From: Trinickia dinghuensis
Lineage (GTDB): Bacteria; Pseudomonadota; Gammaproteobacteria; Burkholderiales; Burkholderiaceae
Direction: 5' to 3'
Assembly: GCF_003367175.1 (NCBI RefSeq)
Contig: NZ_QRGA01000003.1
Coordinates: 434,681 to 498,680, forward strand
Length of the DNA stretch: 64,000 bases
Part shown: piece by piece, positions 25,649 through 33,573 of the stretch
Layout of the letters: every line of letters begins with the position of its first letter
How positions within the stretch are numbered: the first letter of the stretch is position 1
Notes under the pieces: model-generated
What the model saw: the letters and a program-made list of their open reading frames with translations, nothing else
What the model was told of the DNA's origin: nothing
The model's database searches: none
Translations under genes and position numbers: made by a program

Positions 25649-27823
25649 ATGACTTCGAACAGCCGCCGTCGTTTCCTTCAATCGATGGCCCAATCGGCCG
25701 GCGCCGCCGCCGCGATGACGATCTTTCCGGACTCGATCCGCCGCGCACTCGCGATTCCGGCGGCCTCGCGCACGGGCACGATCCGCGACGTCGAGCACGT
25801 CGTCGTTTTCATGCAGGAAAACCGTTCGTTCGATCATTACTTCGGCCATCTTCCCGGCGTGCGCGGCTACAACGATCGCTTCCCGATCCCGCTGCCGAAC
25901 GGCGCTCCCGTGTGGCGGCAGCCGTCGAAGGAGAACCCCGCGCAGCCCGTGCTGCCGTTTCACCTGAACACGCAGACGACGAGCGCCCAATGCGTGGGCG
26001 ACCTCGATCACTCGTGGTACGCGACGCAAAACGCCATCGACGCCGGCCGCTACGACATGTGGCCCGCGTACAAGACCGACTTGACGATGGGCTACTACCT
26101 GCGCGCGGACATTCCGTTCCACTACGCGCTCGCCGATGCGTTCACCGTCTGCGACAACTACTTCTGCTCGATTCCCGGCTCGACGCACCCGAATCGCTCG
26201 TATCTGATGACGGGCACCGTGGATCCGACCGGCACGATGGGCGGGCCGCTGCTCGACAACAACGACTATGTGGACGGCGACGGGCCGCCCGCCTACCAGA
26301 TTCTGTCGTGGCCGACTTTCCCCGAGCGCCTGCAGGCGGCCGGCATCTCGTGGCAGGTCTATCAGCAAGGGCTGACCTGGGTCGATCCGCTGAACGGCAA
26401 CTACGGCACGAACATCCTGATGAACTTCGCGCAGTACATCGACGCGCCGCAGGGCTCGCCCCTGCAGCAGCGCGCGATGACGGTGCGTTCGCTCGATCAG
26501 TTGAAAGCCGACGTCCTCGCGAACAATCTGCCTCAGGTCTCGTGGCTGCTGCCGCCTGCCGCGTACTCCGAGCATCCGAAGTACACGCCGGCCTACGGTG
26601 CCGAGTACACGTCGCAGATTCTCGACGCGCTGACGGCGAACCCCGAGGTGTGGAGCAAGACCGTCCTGTTCATCATGTACGACGAAAACGACGGCTACTT
26701 CGACCACATCGTGCCGCCGCAGCCGCCGACCACCCGCGCACAGGGGCTCTCGACCGTCACGACCGACGGCGAGATCCACAATGTCGTCAACCCGGCCCGC
26801 GGCGGCCACTACACCGCCGACAACCTGCCCTACGGCCTCGGACCGCGGGTGCCGATGACCATCGTCTCGCCTTGGACCAAGGGCGGCTTCGTGTGCTCGC
26901 AGGTGTTCGATCACACGTCGGTGATCCGCTTCATCGAGACGCGCTTCGGCGTTCATGAATCGAACCTGACGCCATGGCGCCGCGCGGTTTGCGGCGATCT
27001 GACGTCGGCATTCGACTTCCGCTCGCCCGATGCGACGATGCCGCCGCTGCCCGATACGAGCAACTACAAGTCGATCGCCGACAACCAGTGCTCGACGCTG
27101 CCCCCGCCCAGCGTGCCGGCTACCCCCGGTGCCGTCGATCCGCAAGAGCCCGGCGTGCGCCGCGCGCGTGCCCTGCCCTACGAGTTGCACGTGAACGGGC
27201 ACGCGGATGCCGACGAAGCAACGTTCGCGCTGCATTTCGTCAACACCGGCGAGCAAGGCGCGAACTTCTACGTCTATGCGAAGAATCGGACGGATGGCCC
27301 GTGGCGCTATACGGTCGAGGCGCACAAGTCGCTGCGCGATGCGTTCGATCTGCGCGTGACGAACGGTGTCTATACATTCACGGTCTACGGTCCGAACGGT
27401 TTCGTGCGCGACTTCGCCGGCACCGTGACGCTCGATGGCGCGGATAGTACGAATGGCACGAATGGCGAACTCAGCCGACGCCACGCGGGAAACGTGGAAG
27501 TCACCACGGGCTACGACGTCGCGAACGGGCACCTGTGCCTGCGCTTCGCCAATCGCGGCCATGATCACGTGAGACTTTCCGTCGTCGACAACGCCTACGG
27601 CGTACCGATGCGGCAAATCGAACTTGCGCCGCACAGCGAACACGAGGCCTGCTGGCGCCTGGCCGACAGCCATCATTGGTACGACTTGACGGTGACGGCG
27701 GAGACGACGATGACGGCCGGCGGTGCACCCACGTTCGTCCGGCGTTTCGCCGGTCACGTGGAAACGGGGCGCCCGAGCTTCACCGACCCGGCAGCCGTCG
27801 CGCCGGTGACGACGTTCGGCTGA
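25649..27823 (+). CDS. Phosphocholine-preferring phospholipase C
   Basis: Exported phospholipase C of 724 residues in the acid-phosphatase-like PLC family (non-haemolytic PlcN type). The N terminus has a twin-arginine signal ('SNSRRRFLQSMAQSAG', residues 3-18). The catalytic domain starts 'VEHVVVFMQENRSFDHYFGHLPGVRGY' (Asn-Arg-Ser-Phe-Asp metal/nucleophile region), continues with 'NYFCSIPGSTHPNRSYLMTGT' and 'VLFIMYDENDGYFDHIVPP'. Two C-terminal beta-sandwich repeats follow (about residues 505-600 and 615-720), as in the family. It would release diacylglycerol and phosphocholine in the periplasm or medium. ATG 25649 has AGGAG upstream. No accessory gene plcR is adjacent. Confidence 0.93.
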   Translation: MTSNSRRRFLQSMAQSAGAAAAMTIFPDSIRRALAIPAASRTGTIRDVEHVVVFMQENRSFDHYFGHLPGVRGYNDRFPIPLPNGAPVWRQPSKENPAQPVLPFHLNTQTTSAQCVGDLDHSWYATQNAIDAGRYDMWPAYKTDLTMGYYLRADIPFHYALADAFTVCDNYFCSIPGSTHPNRSYLMTGTVDPTGTMGGPLLDNNDYVDGDGPPAYQILSWPTFPERLQAAGISWQVYQQGLTWVDPLNGNYGTNILMNFAQYIDAPQGSPLQQRAMTVRSLDQLKADVLANNLPQVSWLLPPAAYSEHPKYTPAYGAEYTSQILDALTANPEVWSKTVLFIMYDENDGYFDHIVPPQPPTTRAQGLSTVTTDGEIHNVVNPARGGHYTADNLPYGLGPRVPMTIVSPWTKGGFVCSQVFDHTSVIRFIETRFGVHESNLTPWRRAVCGDLTSAFDFRSPDATMPPLPDTSNYKSIADNQCSTLPPPSVPATPGAVDPQEPGVRRARALPYELHVNGHADADEATFALHFVNTGEQGANFYVYAKNRTDGPWRYTVEAHKSLRDAFDLRVTNGVYTFTVYGPNGFVRDFAGTVTLDGADSTNGTNGELSRRHAGNVEVTTGYDVANGHLCLRFANRGHDHVRLSVVDNAYGVPMRQIELAPHSEHEACWRLADSHHWYDLTVTAETTMTAGGAPTFVRRFAGHVETGRPSFTDPAAVAPVTTFG

Positions 27824-27847
27824 AACCCCTCGCGGCGTTGGATCCGA

Positions 27848-27871
27848 TGCGGCCCGCCGACGCGGGCCGCA
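27848..27871. terminator. Hairpin after phospholipase C gene
   Basis: TGCGGCCCGC (27848-27857) and its exact complement (27862-27871) form a 10-bp stem with a 4-base loop, 25 bases after the stop. No T-run follows, so termination is likely partial or factor-assisted. Confidence 0.5.
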
Positions 27872-27887
27872 GTCATATCGGCCAGCG

Positions 27888-27917
27888 CAATGGCAATGGC
27901 GATGGTGCTGGCAATGG
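27888..27917. repeat. Degenerate hexanucleotide tandem repeat
   Basis: Five hexamers in a row (CAATGG, CAATGG, CGATGG, TGCTGG, CAATGG) lie in the gap before the ghrA-like gene. Confidence 0.75.
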
Positions 27918-27990
27918 CACGAAGAGGCCTTAAAATAGCGCCCATCGCCCGCAGAGATGGGGCGCGGCACAATCGCGCCCAAGCCACCGC

Positions 27991-28959
27991 ATGAAGATCT
28001 TGTTGTACACACCGCAAGCCGATGACGCGCCCGCATGGATCGCGTCGCTCGCGCGCGAGCTGCCGTCTGCCGACGTGCGCCTCTGGTCGCCCGGCGATAC
28101 GGCCGCCGCCGACTATGCCATCGTCTGGCGCCCGCCGGCCGAACTGTTCGCGCAGCGCGAGCGATTGCGCGCCGTGTTCGTACTCGGTGCGGGCGTCGAT
28201 GCGCTACTTGCGCTCGAGCGGCGCGAACCCGGCACGCTGCCGGCCGGCGTGCCGCTCGTACGGCTCGAAGATACCGGCATGGCCGAGCAGATGGCCGAAT
28301 ACGCGATCCATGCCGCGTTGCGCTACCTGCGCCGCTTCGACGAATACGAACGGGCGCAGCGTGAAGGCATCGAAGGCACTCAAGGCGTGGCGCCGTGGCA
28401 TGCGCTCGAACCTCATCCGCGCGAATCGTTTCACATCGGCGTGCTCGGGCTCGGCGCGCTCGGCGCATATGTGGCGACGGCGCTCGCCTCGCTGGGCTTC
28501 CCGGTACGCGGCTACAGCCGCAGCGCGAAGACGATCGACGGCGTCGCCACCTTCGCCGGACGCGGCGAGCTGCCCGTATTCCTCGGCGGCTTGAAACTGC
28601 TCGTCAACCTGTTGCCGAGCACGCCCGACACCGACGGCATCCTCAACCGCGACACGTTCTCTCATCTTGCGCCGGGGGCCTACCTGGTCAACTTGGCGCG
28701 AGGCGCGCACCTCGTGGAGGGCGATCTCATCGACGCGCTCCGCGAAGGCACACTCGCCGCCGCCACGCTCGACGTCGTCGCGCAGGAACCGCTCCCAAGC
28801 GAGCATCCGTTCTGGCGCATGCCGCGCGTGACGATCACGCCGCATATCTCCGCGCAGACACTGCGCGAGCCGGCGGTCGCGCAAATTGCGCGTAAGATTG
28901 AAGCGCTTGCACGCGGAGAGGAAATCGGCGGCATCGTCAACCTCCTCCGCGGCTACTAA
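27991..28959 (+). CDS. ghrA: Glyoxylate/hydroxypyruvate reductase A
   Basis: NAD(P)H-dependent D-2-hydroxyacid dehydrogenase of 322 residues reducing glyoxylate or hydroxypyruvate. The nucleotide-binding motif is 'GVLGLGALGAYVA' near residue 150, with the NADP-type 'GYSRSAK' segment after it. 'NLLPSTPDTDGILNRDTF' and 'LVNLARGAHLVEGDL' contain the catalytic Arg region, and 'TPHISAQT' supplies the catalytic His near residue 290. The N-terminal domain is of the shorter GhrA type. ATG 27991 matches the conserved first strand 'MKILLYTP'. HMG-CoA lyase follows after 107 bases. Confidence 0.88.
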   Translation: MKILLYTPQADDAPAWIASLARELPSADVRLWSPGDTAAADYAIVWRPPAELFAQRERLRAVFVLGAGVDALLALERREPGTLPAGVPLVRLEDTGMAEQMAEYAIHAALRYLRRFDEYERAQREGIEGTQGVAPWHALEPHPRESFHIGVLGLGALGAYVATALASLGFPVRGYSRSAKTIDGVATFAGRGELPVFLGGLKLLVNLLPSTPDTDGILNRDTFSHLAPGAYLVNLARGAHLVEGDLIDALREGTLAAATLDVVAQEPLPSEHPFWRMPRVTITPHISAQTLREPAVAQIARKIEALARGEEIGGIVNLLRGY

Positions 28960-29066
28960 AATCGCCCATCATGGCTGGCGGCTTCGCTTGCGTTCAGGCT
29001 CGTTCGCGCCGGACGCCGCGCCCATTTGCTTAGCATTCCAAACGAATATCATCGAGGAGACATTCC

Positions 29067-29990
29067 ATGTCTTTGCCTAGCTCAGTCAAGATCGTCGAAG
29101 TCGGCCCGCGTGACGGGCTGCAAAACGAAAAGGAGTTCGTGGCGACCGAGGTCAAGATCGATCTCGTGAACCGCCTGTCGGCGGCCGGCTTTCGCAATAT
29201 CGAAGCGGCATCGTTCGTCTCGCCGAAGTGGGTGCCGCAAATGGCCGACGGCGCGCAGGTGATGGCCGGCATCGAGCGCCGCCCGGGCGCGATCTACTCC
29301 GTGCTCACGCCGAACATGAAGGGCTTCGACGGCGCGCTCGCCGCCCATGCGGATGAGATCGTCATCTTCGGCGCCGCGAGCGAGGCGTTCTCGCAGAAGA
29401 ACATCAACTGCAGCATCGCCGAGAGCATCGCGCGCTTCGAGCCCGTCGCGCGCGCCGCGAAGGAAAGCGGCCTGCGCGTGCGCGGCAGCATTTCGTGCGC
29501 GCTCGGCTGCCCCTATCAAGGCGACGTGCCGGTCCCGTCCGTCGTCGACGTCGTCCAGCGCATGGCCGCGCTAGGCTGCGATGAGATCGACATTGCCGAT
29601 ACGATTGGCGTAGGCACGCCGGGCCGCACGCGAGAGGTCTTCGCGGCCGTCACGAAGGTGTTCCCGAGGGAGCAACTGTCCGGGCATTTTCATGACACGT
29701 ACGGGCAAGCACTCGGCAACATCTATGCGGCGCTGCTCGAAGGCATCGAGATTTTCCACGCCTCGGTGGCCGGGCTCGGCGGCTGCCCCTATGCGAAGGG
29801 CGCCACGGGCAATGTCGCGACCGAAGACGTCCTGTATCTGATGAACGGCCTCGGCATCGAGACGGGCATCGATCTCGAGGCCGTCGTCTCGATCGGCGAG
29901 TTCATTTCGAAATCGATCGGGCGCGCGAACGCCTCGCGCGCGGGACGCGCGCTGCTCGCGAAAGCGGCAAACGCCGCATGCGCCTCGTGA
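29067..29990 (+). CDS. Hydroxymethylglutaryl-CoA lyase
   Basis: TIM-barrel lyase of 307 residues splitting HMG-CoA into acetoacetate and acetyl-CoA, the last step of leucine degradation. It opens with 'VKIVEVGPRDGLQNE' (residues 7-20, metal Asp and catalytic Arg), has 'CALGCPYQGDV' near residue 145, the 'HFHDTYGQALGNIYAAL' metal-binding His pair near 210, and the signature 'GGCPYAKGATGNVATED' near 240 with the catalytic Cys. Length is normal. GAGGAGA lies before ATG 29067. It is unlinked from the LiuR run although functionally its partner. Confidence 0.95.
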   Translation: MSLPSSVKIVEVGPRDGLQNEKEFVATEVKIDLVNRLSAAGFRNIEAASFVSPKWVPQMADGAQVMAGIERRPGAIYSVLTPNMKGFDGALAAHADEIVIFGAASEAFSQKNINCSIAESIARFEPVARAAKESGLRVRGSISCALGCPYQGDVPVPSVVDVVQRMAALGCDEIDIADTIGVGTPGRTREVFAAVTKVFPREQLSGHFHDTYGQALGNIYAALLEGIEIFHASVAGLGGCPYAKGATGNVATEDVLYLMNGLGIETGIDLEAVVSIGEFISKSIGRANASRAGRALLAKAANAACAS

Positions 29991-29992
29991 AT

Positions 29993-30004
29993 TCGAACGT
30001 TCGA
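29993..30004. promoter_or_regulatory. 12-bp palindrome upstream of YbaK-type gene
   Basis: TCGAACGTTCGA is perfectly self-complementary, begins three bases after the HMG-CoA lyase stop and lies 57 bases before the next ATG. Its 10-bp core CGAACGTTCG recurs at 33537-33546 in front of the nitronate monooxygenase gene. Confidence 0.5.
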
Positions 30005-30060
30005 CCACGGAACGATCGAAGCGCACAATAGAAACGCGGAAACGCAGGAACGAAGGCGAC

Positions 30061-30603
30061 ATGGAGCATCAGCACATCACACCGACCAACATGCCCGATG
30101 GAGCGGACGCATCGGAACCGCTCGCCGCGCTGCCCGATTCGGCGCAGCGCGTGGCGCTGCTGCTGCGCGAATGCGGACACGAAAAGCCCGTCGTCATGCT
30201 GCCGCAAACGGGCAAGACGTCGGCCGAGGCCGCCGCGGGGCTCGGCTGCTCCGTCGCGCAAATCGCGAAATCGATTCTGTTTCGCCGGCGTGACGACGAT
30301 GCGCCCGTGCTCGTCGTGGCAAGCGGCGTCAATCGCGTGGATGAGGAGAAGGTCGCGCAGCATGTCGGCGACATCGCCCGGGCCGACGCGAAGTTCGTCC
30401 GCGAAAAAACGGGCTACGCGATCGGGGGCGTCTGCCCGATAGGGCATTTGACCCCGCCTGTCACGCTCATCGATTCGGATTTGCTGCAGCTCGATAGCCT
30501 CTGGGCCGCGGCGGGTCATCCGCACGCGGTGTTCAATTTGTCGCCGCAGGAATTGATCGCGCTGACGGGTGCGCCCGTCGTGGACGTCGCATTGCGCGCG
30601 TAG
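30061..30603 (+). CDS. YbaK/EbsC-family aminoacyl-tRNA deacylase
   Basis: The 180-residue protein matches the YbaK/ProX editing domain that hydrolyses mischarged tRNAs such as Cys-tRNA(Pro). The conserved Lys lies in 'AQIAKSILFR' near residue 68, and the 'GYAIGGVCPIGH' loop near residue 118-130 and 'VFNLSPQELIALTG' near the end are typical. There is a 25-residue N-terminal extension. ATG 30061 follows GGAACGAAGG. A palindrome lies just upstream. The tRNA specificity cannot be told from sequence. Confidence 0.88.
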   Translation: MEHQHITPTNMPDGADASEPLAALPDSAQRVALLLRECGHEKPVVMLPQTGKTSAEAAAGLGCSVAQIAKSILFRRRDDDAPVLVVASGVNRVDEEKVAQHVGDIARADAKFVREKTGYAIGGVCPIGHLTPPVTLIDSDLLQLDSLWAAAGHPHAVFNLSPQELIALTGAPVVDVALRA

Positions 30604-30657
30604 CCGCGCAGGTGCTGCATCGCGCCTAGCGGAGCCCGGAATCGGGAATCGTCGCAC

Positions 30658-30693
30658 AAAAAAGAAAGCCGTTCATCATCGAGGACGAACGGC
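30658..30693 (-). terminator. Rho-independent terminator for EamA transporter gene
   Basis: On the minus strand a 10-bp stem (GCCGTTCGTC/GATGAACGGC, one G-T pair) with a 6-base loop is followed by TTTCTTTTTT. It lies about 95 bases beyond the EamA stop codon and also faces the convergent YbaK-type gene. Confidence 0.8.
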
Positions 30694-30788
30694 ACAATTT
30701 ACGACGTGATCAGCGCCGGGTGTCATGATACCGACGCGCCCGCGTGGGTCGCATCGGTGATTTCCCTGCAGATCGGCGAGCGCCGCGT

Positions 30789-31712
30789 TCAGTCGCATTC
30801 CGCGGCGCGATACGCCACGCGCCGGCGCGGCACGATGCGCCATCCGAAGTTCACCCCAGCCGCCGCGAGCAGAATGAGCACAGCGCCCACAACCTGCACC
30901 CACGCCAGCGTTTGGCCGAATGCGAAGCGGTCGCAGACGATCGCGACGATCGGGTAGATGAACGAGAGCGCGGCCGTCATCGACGTCGGCAATTTCTGAA
31001 TCGCACCGTAAAGCAGGATGTATACCAGCCCCGTGTGCACGATGCCGATCGTGCCGAGATCGGCCCATGGCATCGCCGTGGCCGGCAGCGCATGGTAGTT
31101 CACGAAGGGTGCGAGCAGGAACACCCCGAGCGTGACTTGAATCAACGCGATCAATTGCGGCGGCGTTCCCTTGAGCCGCTTCGTGATGATCGAGGAGACG
31201 GCATAGAAGAACGCGGCACCGAGCGCGTAGCCGATCCCTTTCAGATATTGCCCGGGCACGGCCAGCACGGCCGGCTGCACCTTCACCACCAGCATGAGGC
31301 CGGCGAACGCGACGCCGAGCCACGCCGCCGTCGATGCCGTGATGCGCTCGCGGAACACGACCGCGCCGAGCGCGACGAGCATGAACGGCTGCGTGTTGTA
31401 AGCGACCGTCGCCATCGATATCGAGGCGCGCGAGTACGCCGCGAACAGCAGCACCCAGTTCGCGACAATCGCGGCGCCGCCCGCGGCTGCGAGGCCGAGC
31501 GTGCGCCACGTCAGCATGTCCTTGCGGATCAAGCCGAGCGCCCAGCAAATCGCCGCGAGCGTCGGCGCACCCAGCGCGCAACGCACGAAGACGACGTTTT
31601 GGGGCGACTGCCTCGACGCGACGACGAGCCATCCGATCGTGCCCGAGATCAACATCGCGGCAATCATTTCGAAGGCGCCGCGCCGGATTTCCTGTCCTGT
31701 CTGGTTAGCCAT
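30789..31712 (-). CDS. EamA-family (DMT) transporter
   Basis: Inner-membrane protein of 307 residues with about ten hydrophobic helices in two EamA halves ('MIAAMLISGTIGWLVV' at the start of the first; 'LIALIQVTLGVFLLAPFV' opening the second near residue 180). Members export amino acids or other metabolites. The start is ATG 31712 ('MANQTGQE'). It faces away from an Lrp-type regulator gene 179 bases away, the classic layout of an Lrp-controlled amino-acid exporter. The substrate is therefore inferred as an amino acid or derivative, not shown. Confidence 0.88.
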   Translation of the reverse strand: MANQTGQEIRRGAFEMIAAMLISGTIGWLVVASRQSPQNVVFVRCALGAPTLAAICWALGLIRKDMLTWRTLGLAAAGGAAIVANWVLLFAAYSRASISMATVAYNTQPFMLVALGAVVFRERITASTAAWLGVAFAGLMLVVKVQPAVLAVPGQYLKGIGYALGAAFFYAVSSIITKRLKGTPPQLIALIQVTLGVFLLAPFVNYHALPATAMPWADLGTIGIVHTGLVYILLYGAIQKLPTSMTAALSFIYPIVAIVCDRFAFGQTLAWVQVVGAVLILLAAAGVNFGWRIVPRRRVAYRAAECD

Positions 31713-31872
31713 GGATGCACCTGTCCTGGGTTCTGGGTGTTTGGTTTTGCGGCTTTCGGTGGCTAGCCCCACGATGGAAGGCGCCGCCGAAAATCGAAGT
31801 CCGATGCAAATCAGTCTAGCGATTTGAAACTCGCATAGACATGGCTAAACTTAGGTCAATCATCAATTTTGT

Positions 31873-31885
31873 CTTCGAATCGAAG
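31873..31885. promoter_or_regulatory. Inverted repeat before the Lrp-type gene
   Basis: CTTCGA and TCGAAG flank a single base, ending six bases before the regulator's ATG. It could be an autoregulatory operator or a small hairpin masking the ribosome site. Confidence 0.4.
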
Positions 31886-31891
31886 GTTGAT

Positions 31892-32464
31892 ATGTCAAAA
31901 CGCCTTGCCAATGGTTCGACCGCCGGGGATCTCGACGCGACCGATCGCGCCCTGCTTCGGCTACTGGCCGAGGATGCCCGTACGCCCATCGCGGACCTCG
32001 CACGCGAGATCGGGCTTTCAGCGCCGAGCACCGCCGAGCGCCTTCGCCGTTTGGAGGGGCAAGGCGTGATCGAGCGCTACACCGTGCAAATCGATCCGCG
32101 CGCGCTCGGCTACACCTTGCAGGCGATCGTGCGCGTGAAGCCGCTGCCGGGGCAATTGCATCTCGTGGAAGACGAAATTCGCCGTATCCCCGAATTCGTC
32201 GAGTGCGACAAGGTCACGGGCGACGATTGCTTCATCTGCCGGCTCTTTCTGCGCACGATCGAGGAACTCGACGAGATCTTGATGAAGGTCGGCGAGCGCG
32301 CGGAGACGAGCACGGCAATCGTCAAGGCAACGCCCGTCGCGCGGCGCTTGCCGCCGCTCGGGCAGGCCGAGCCTCGCACGGCGCGCGGCGCCGCGGAGAC
32401 TCGCAAGGACGAGGAGGGTGAAGCGGAGAAGCAACCGCGCGCGCTCAAGCGCGGTGTTCGCTGA
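31892..32464 (+). CDS. Lrp/AsnC-family transcriptional regulator
   Basis: The 190-residue product has the N-terminal helix-turn-helix ('LDATDRALLRLLAEDARTPIADLAREIGLSAPSTAERLRRLE', starting near residue 14) and a C-terminal RAM ligand-binding domain ('VRVKPLPGQLHLVEDEIRRIPEFVECDKVTGDDCFICRLFL'). A hydrophilic tail of about 35 residues rich in Glu/Lys/Arg follows. ATG 31892 has AAGG upstream. It is divergent from the EamA transporter and likely controls it. Its last 20 bases overlap the 3' end of the convergent hydrolase gene. Confidence 0.92.
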   Translation: MSKRLANGSTAGDLDATDRALLRLLAEDARTPIADLAREIGLSAPSTAERLRRLEGQGVIERYTVQIDPRALGYTLQAIVRVKPLPGQLHLVEDEIRRIPEFVECDKVTGDDCFICRLFLRTIEELDEILMKVGERAETSTAIVKATPVARRLPPLGQAEPRTARGAAETRKDEEGEAEKQPRALKRGVR

Positions 32465-33383
32465 GGCGTCCTTCGGGCTTCACCATGCGCTCGCCCGATT
32501 CGTCGGCTTCGAAGAAATCATGGATTTCGGCGATTAGCGCATCGGGCGCTTCCTCGGGGATGTAGTGCCCGCATGGGAGCGCGCGGCCGCTGACGTCGCG
32601 CGCGACGCGCTGCCACTCGCGCAACGGGTCGAAGCAGCGCGCAACGACGCCCTCCCCGCCCCACAGCACGCGCAACGGGCATCCGATCTTGCGTCCGCGC
32701 TCCAGATCGGCCCGGTCGTGCTCGAGATCGATCGTGGCCGAGGCGCGATAGTCCTCGCACATCGCATGGACGGCCCCGGGCGAGCACAACGCGTCGCAAT
32801 ACTCGCGCAGCGCGTCGGGTTCGAACGGCGCCAGCCCCGCGTGACGGTTGCCCATGACGCCTTTCACGTAGGCCTCGGGATCCGCGCCGATCAGCGTCTC
32901 GGGCAGCGGGTGGGGCTGAATCAGGAAGAACCAGTGAAAGTAGGCCGTTGCAAACGCGCGATCGGTGGCTTCGTACATGGCGAGCGTCGGCGCGATATCG
33001 AGCAGCATCATGCGCTCGACGGCGTCCGGGTGATCGAGCGCCATCCGATGCGCGACGCGCGCGCCGCGATCGTGCGCGCAGACGAAAAAGCGCTCGAACC
33101 CGAAATGACGCATGACGGCGACCTGATCGGCCGCCATCGTCCGCTTCGAGTACGGCGCGTGCGTGTTGTCGCTCGCCGGCTTGCCCGATCGGCCGTAGCC
33201 GCGCAGGTCGGTGGCGACTACGGTGAAGTGCTTCGCAAGGCGTTCCACGCAGCGATCCCAGATCCGATGCGTCTGCGGATGCCCATGCAGCAGCAGTAAA
33301 GGGGGACCGTCGCCGCCAGTCTGCCCGAAGATTTCGACGCCGTCGGCGTCGACGCGAAACGGAGTAAAGTCGGCGAAACTCAT
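32445..33383 (-). CDS. Alpha/beta hydrolase of the fluoroacetate (haloacetate) dehalogenase type
   Basis: The 312-residue protein matches the haloacetate dehalogenase family residue by residue: nucleophile Asp105 followed by Arg106 and Arg109 in 'HDRGARVAHRMALDHP' (carboxylate-binding arginines), Asp129, the halide-pocket pair His150-Trp151 in 'YFHWFFLIQ', Tyr212 in 'DYRAS', and catalytic His273 in 'CGHYIPEE'. A plain esterase would have Ser in place of Asp105. It probably hydrolyses haloacetates or similar small acids. It converges on the Lrp gene with a 20-base overlap and is divergent from nitronate monooxygenase. Confidence 0.85.
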   Translation of the reverse strand: MSFADFTPFRVDADGVEIFGQTGGDGPPLLLLHGHPQTHRIWDRCVERLAKHFTVVATDLRGYGRSGKPASDNTHAPYSKRTMAADQVAVMRHFGFERFFVCAHDRGARVAHRMALDHPDAVERMMLLDIAPTLAMYEATDRAFATAYFHWFFLIQPHPLPETLIGADPEAYVKGVMGNRHAGLAPFEPDALREYCDALCSPGAVHAMCEDYRASATIDLEHDRADLERGRKIGCPLRVLWGGEGVVARCFDPLREWQRVARDVSGRALPCGHYIPEEAPDALIAEIHDFFEADESGERMVKPEGRLSEHRA

Positions 33384-33529
33384 AGCGTTCGTCCTGCCTC
33401 TTAATCGTTGTTCGAACCTTCCGTATTTTAGGTGTGTGGATGACGCGCGCCCGTTCGGAGGGCCACGAAACGTAGAACCAGAGCACTCACTCCAAAGCTT
33501 CGGGCCGCAACGGCGCGGTTTAGATCGTT

Positions 33530-33548
33530 TATAATTCGAACGTTCGTT
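33530..33548 (+). promoter_or_regulatory. -10 box and overlapping palindrome before nitronate monooxygenase
   Basis: A perfect TATAAT (33530-33535) is immediately followed by the 10-bp palindrome CGAACGTTCG (33537-33546), placing a repressor site on the transcription start. No good -35 is visible, hinting at activator dependence or a weak basal promoter. Confidence 0.55.
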
Positions 33549-33573
33549 CTTTTATCGAGAGGAGACACGCGTC

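Noticed and set aside
25508-28468. A 986-codon open frame on the minus strand opposite phospholipase C
   Set aside because: Arg/Ala/His-rich nonsense composition from high-GC antisense codons; the plus strand has a full, well-conserved phospholipase and a reductase gene.
30604-30788. Small gene between the YbaK-type and EamA genes
   Set aside because: The space is filled by a terminator hairpin and flanking sequence without a ribosome site.
33384-33573. FMN riboswitch before the nitronate monooxygenase gene
   Set aside because: No RFN-element pairing pattern; a -10 box and palindrome explain the region better.
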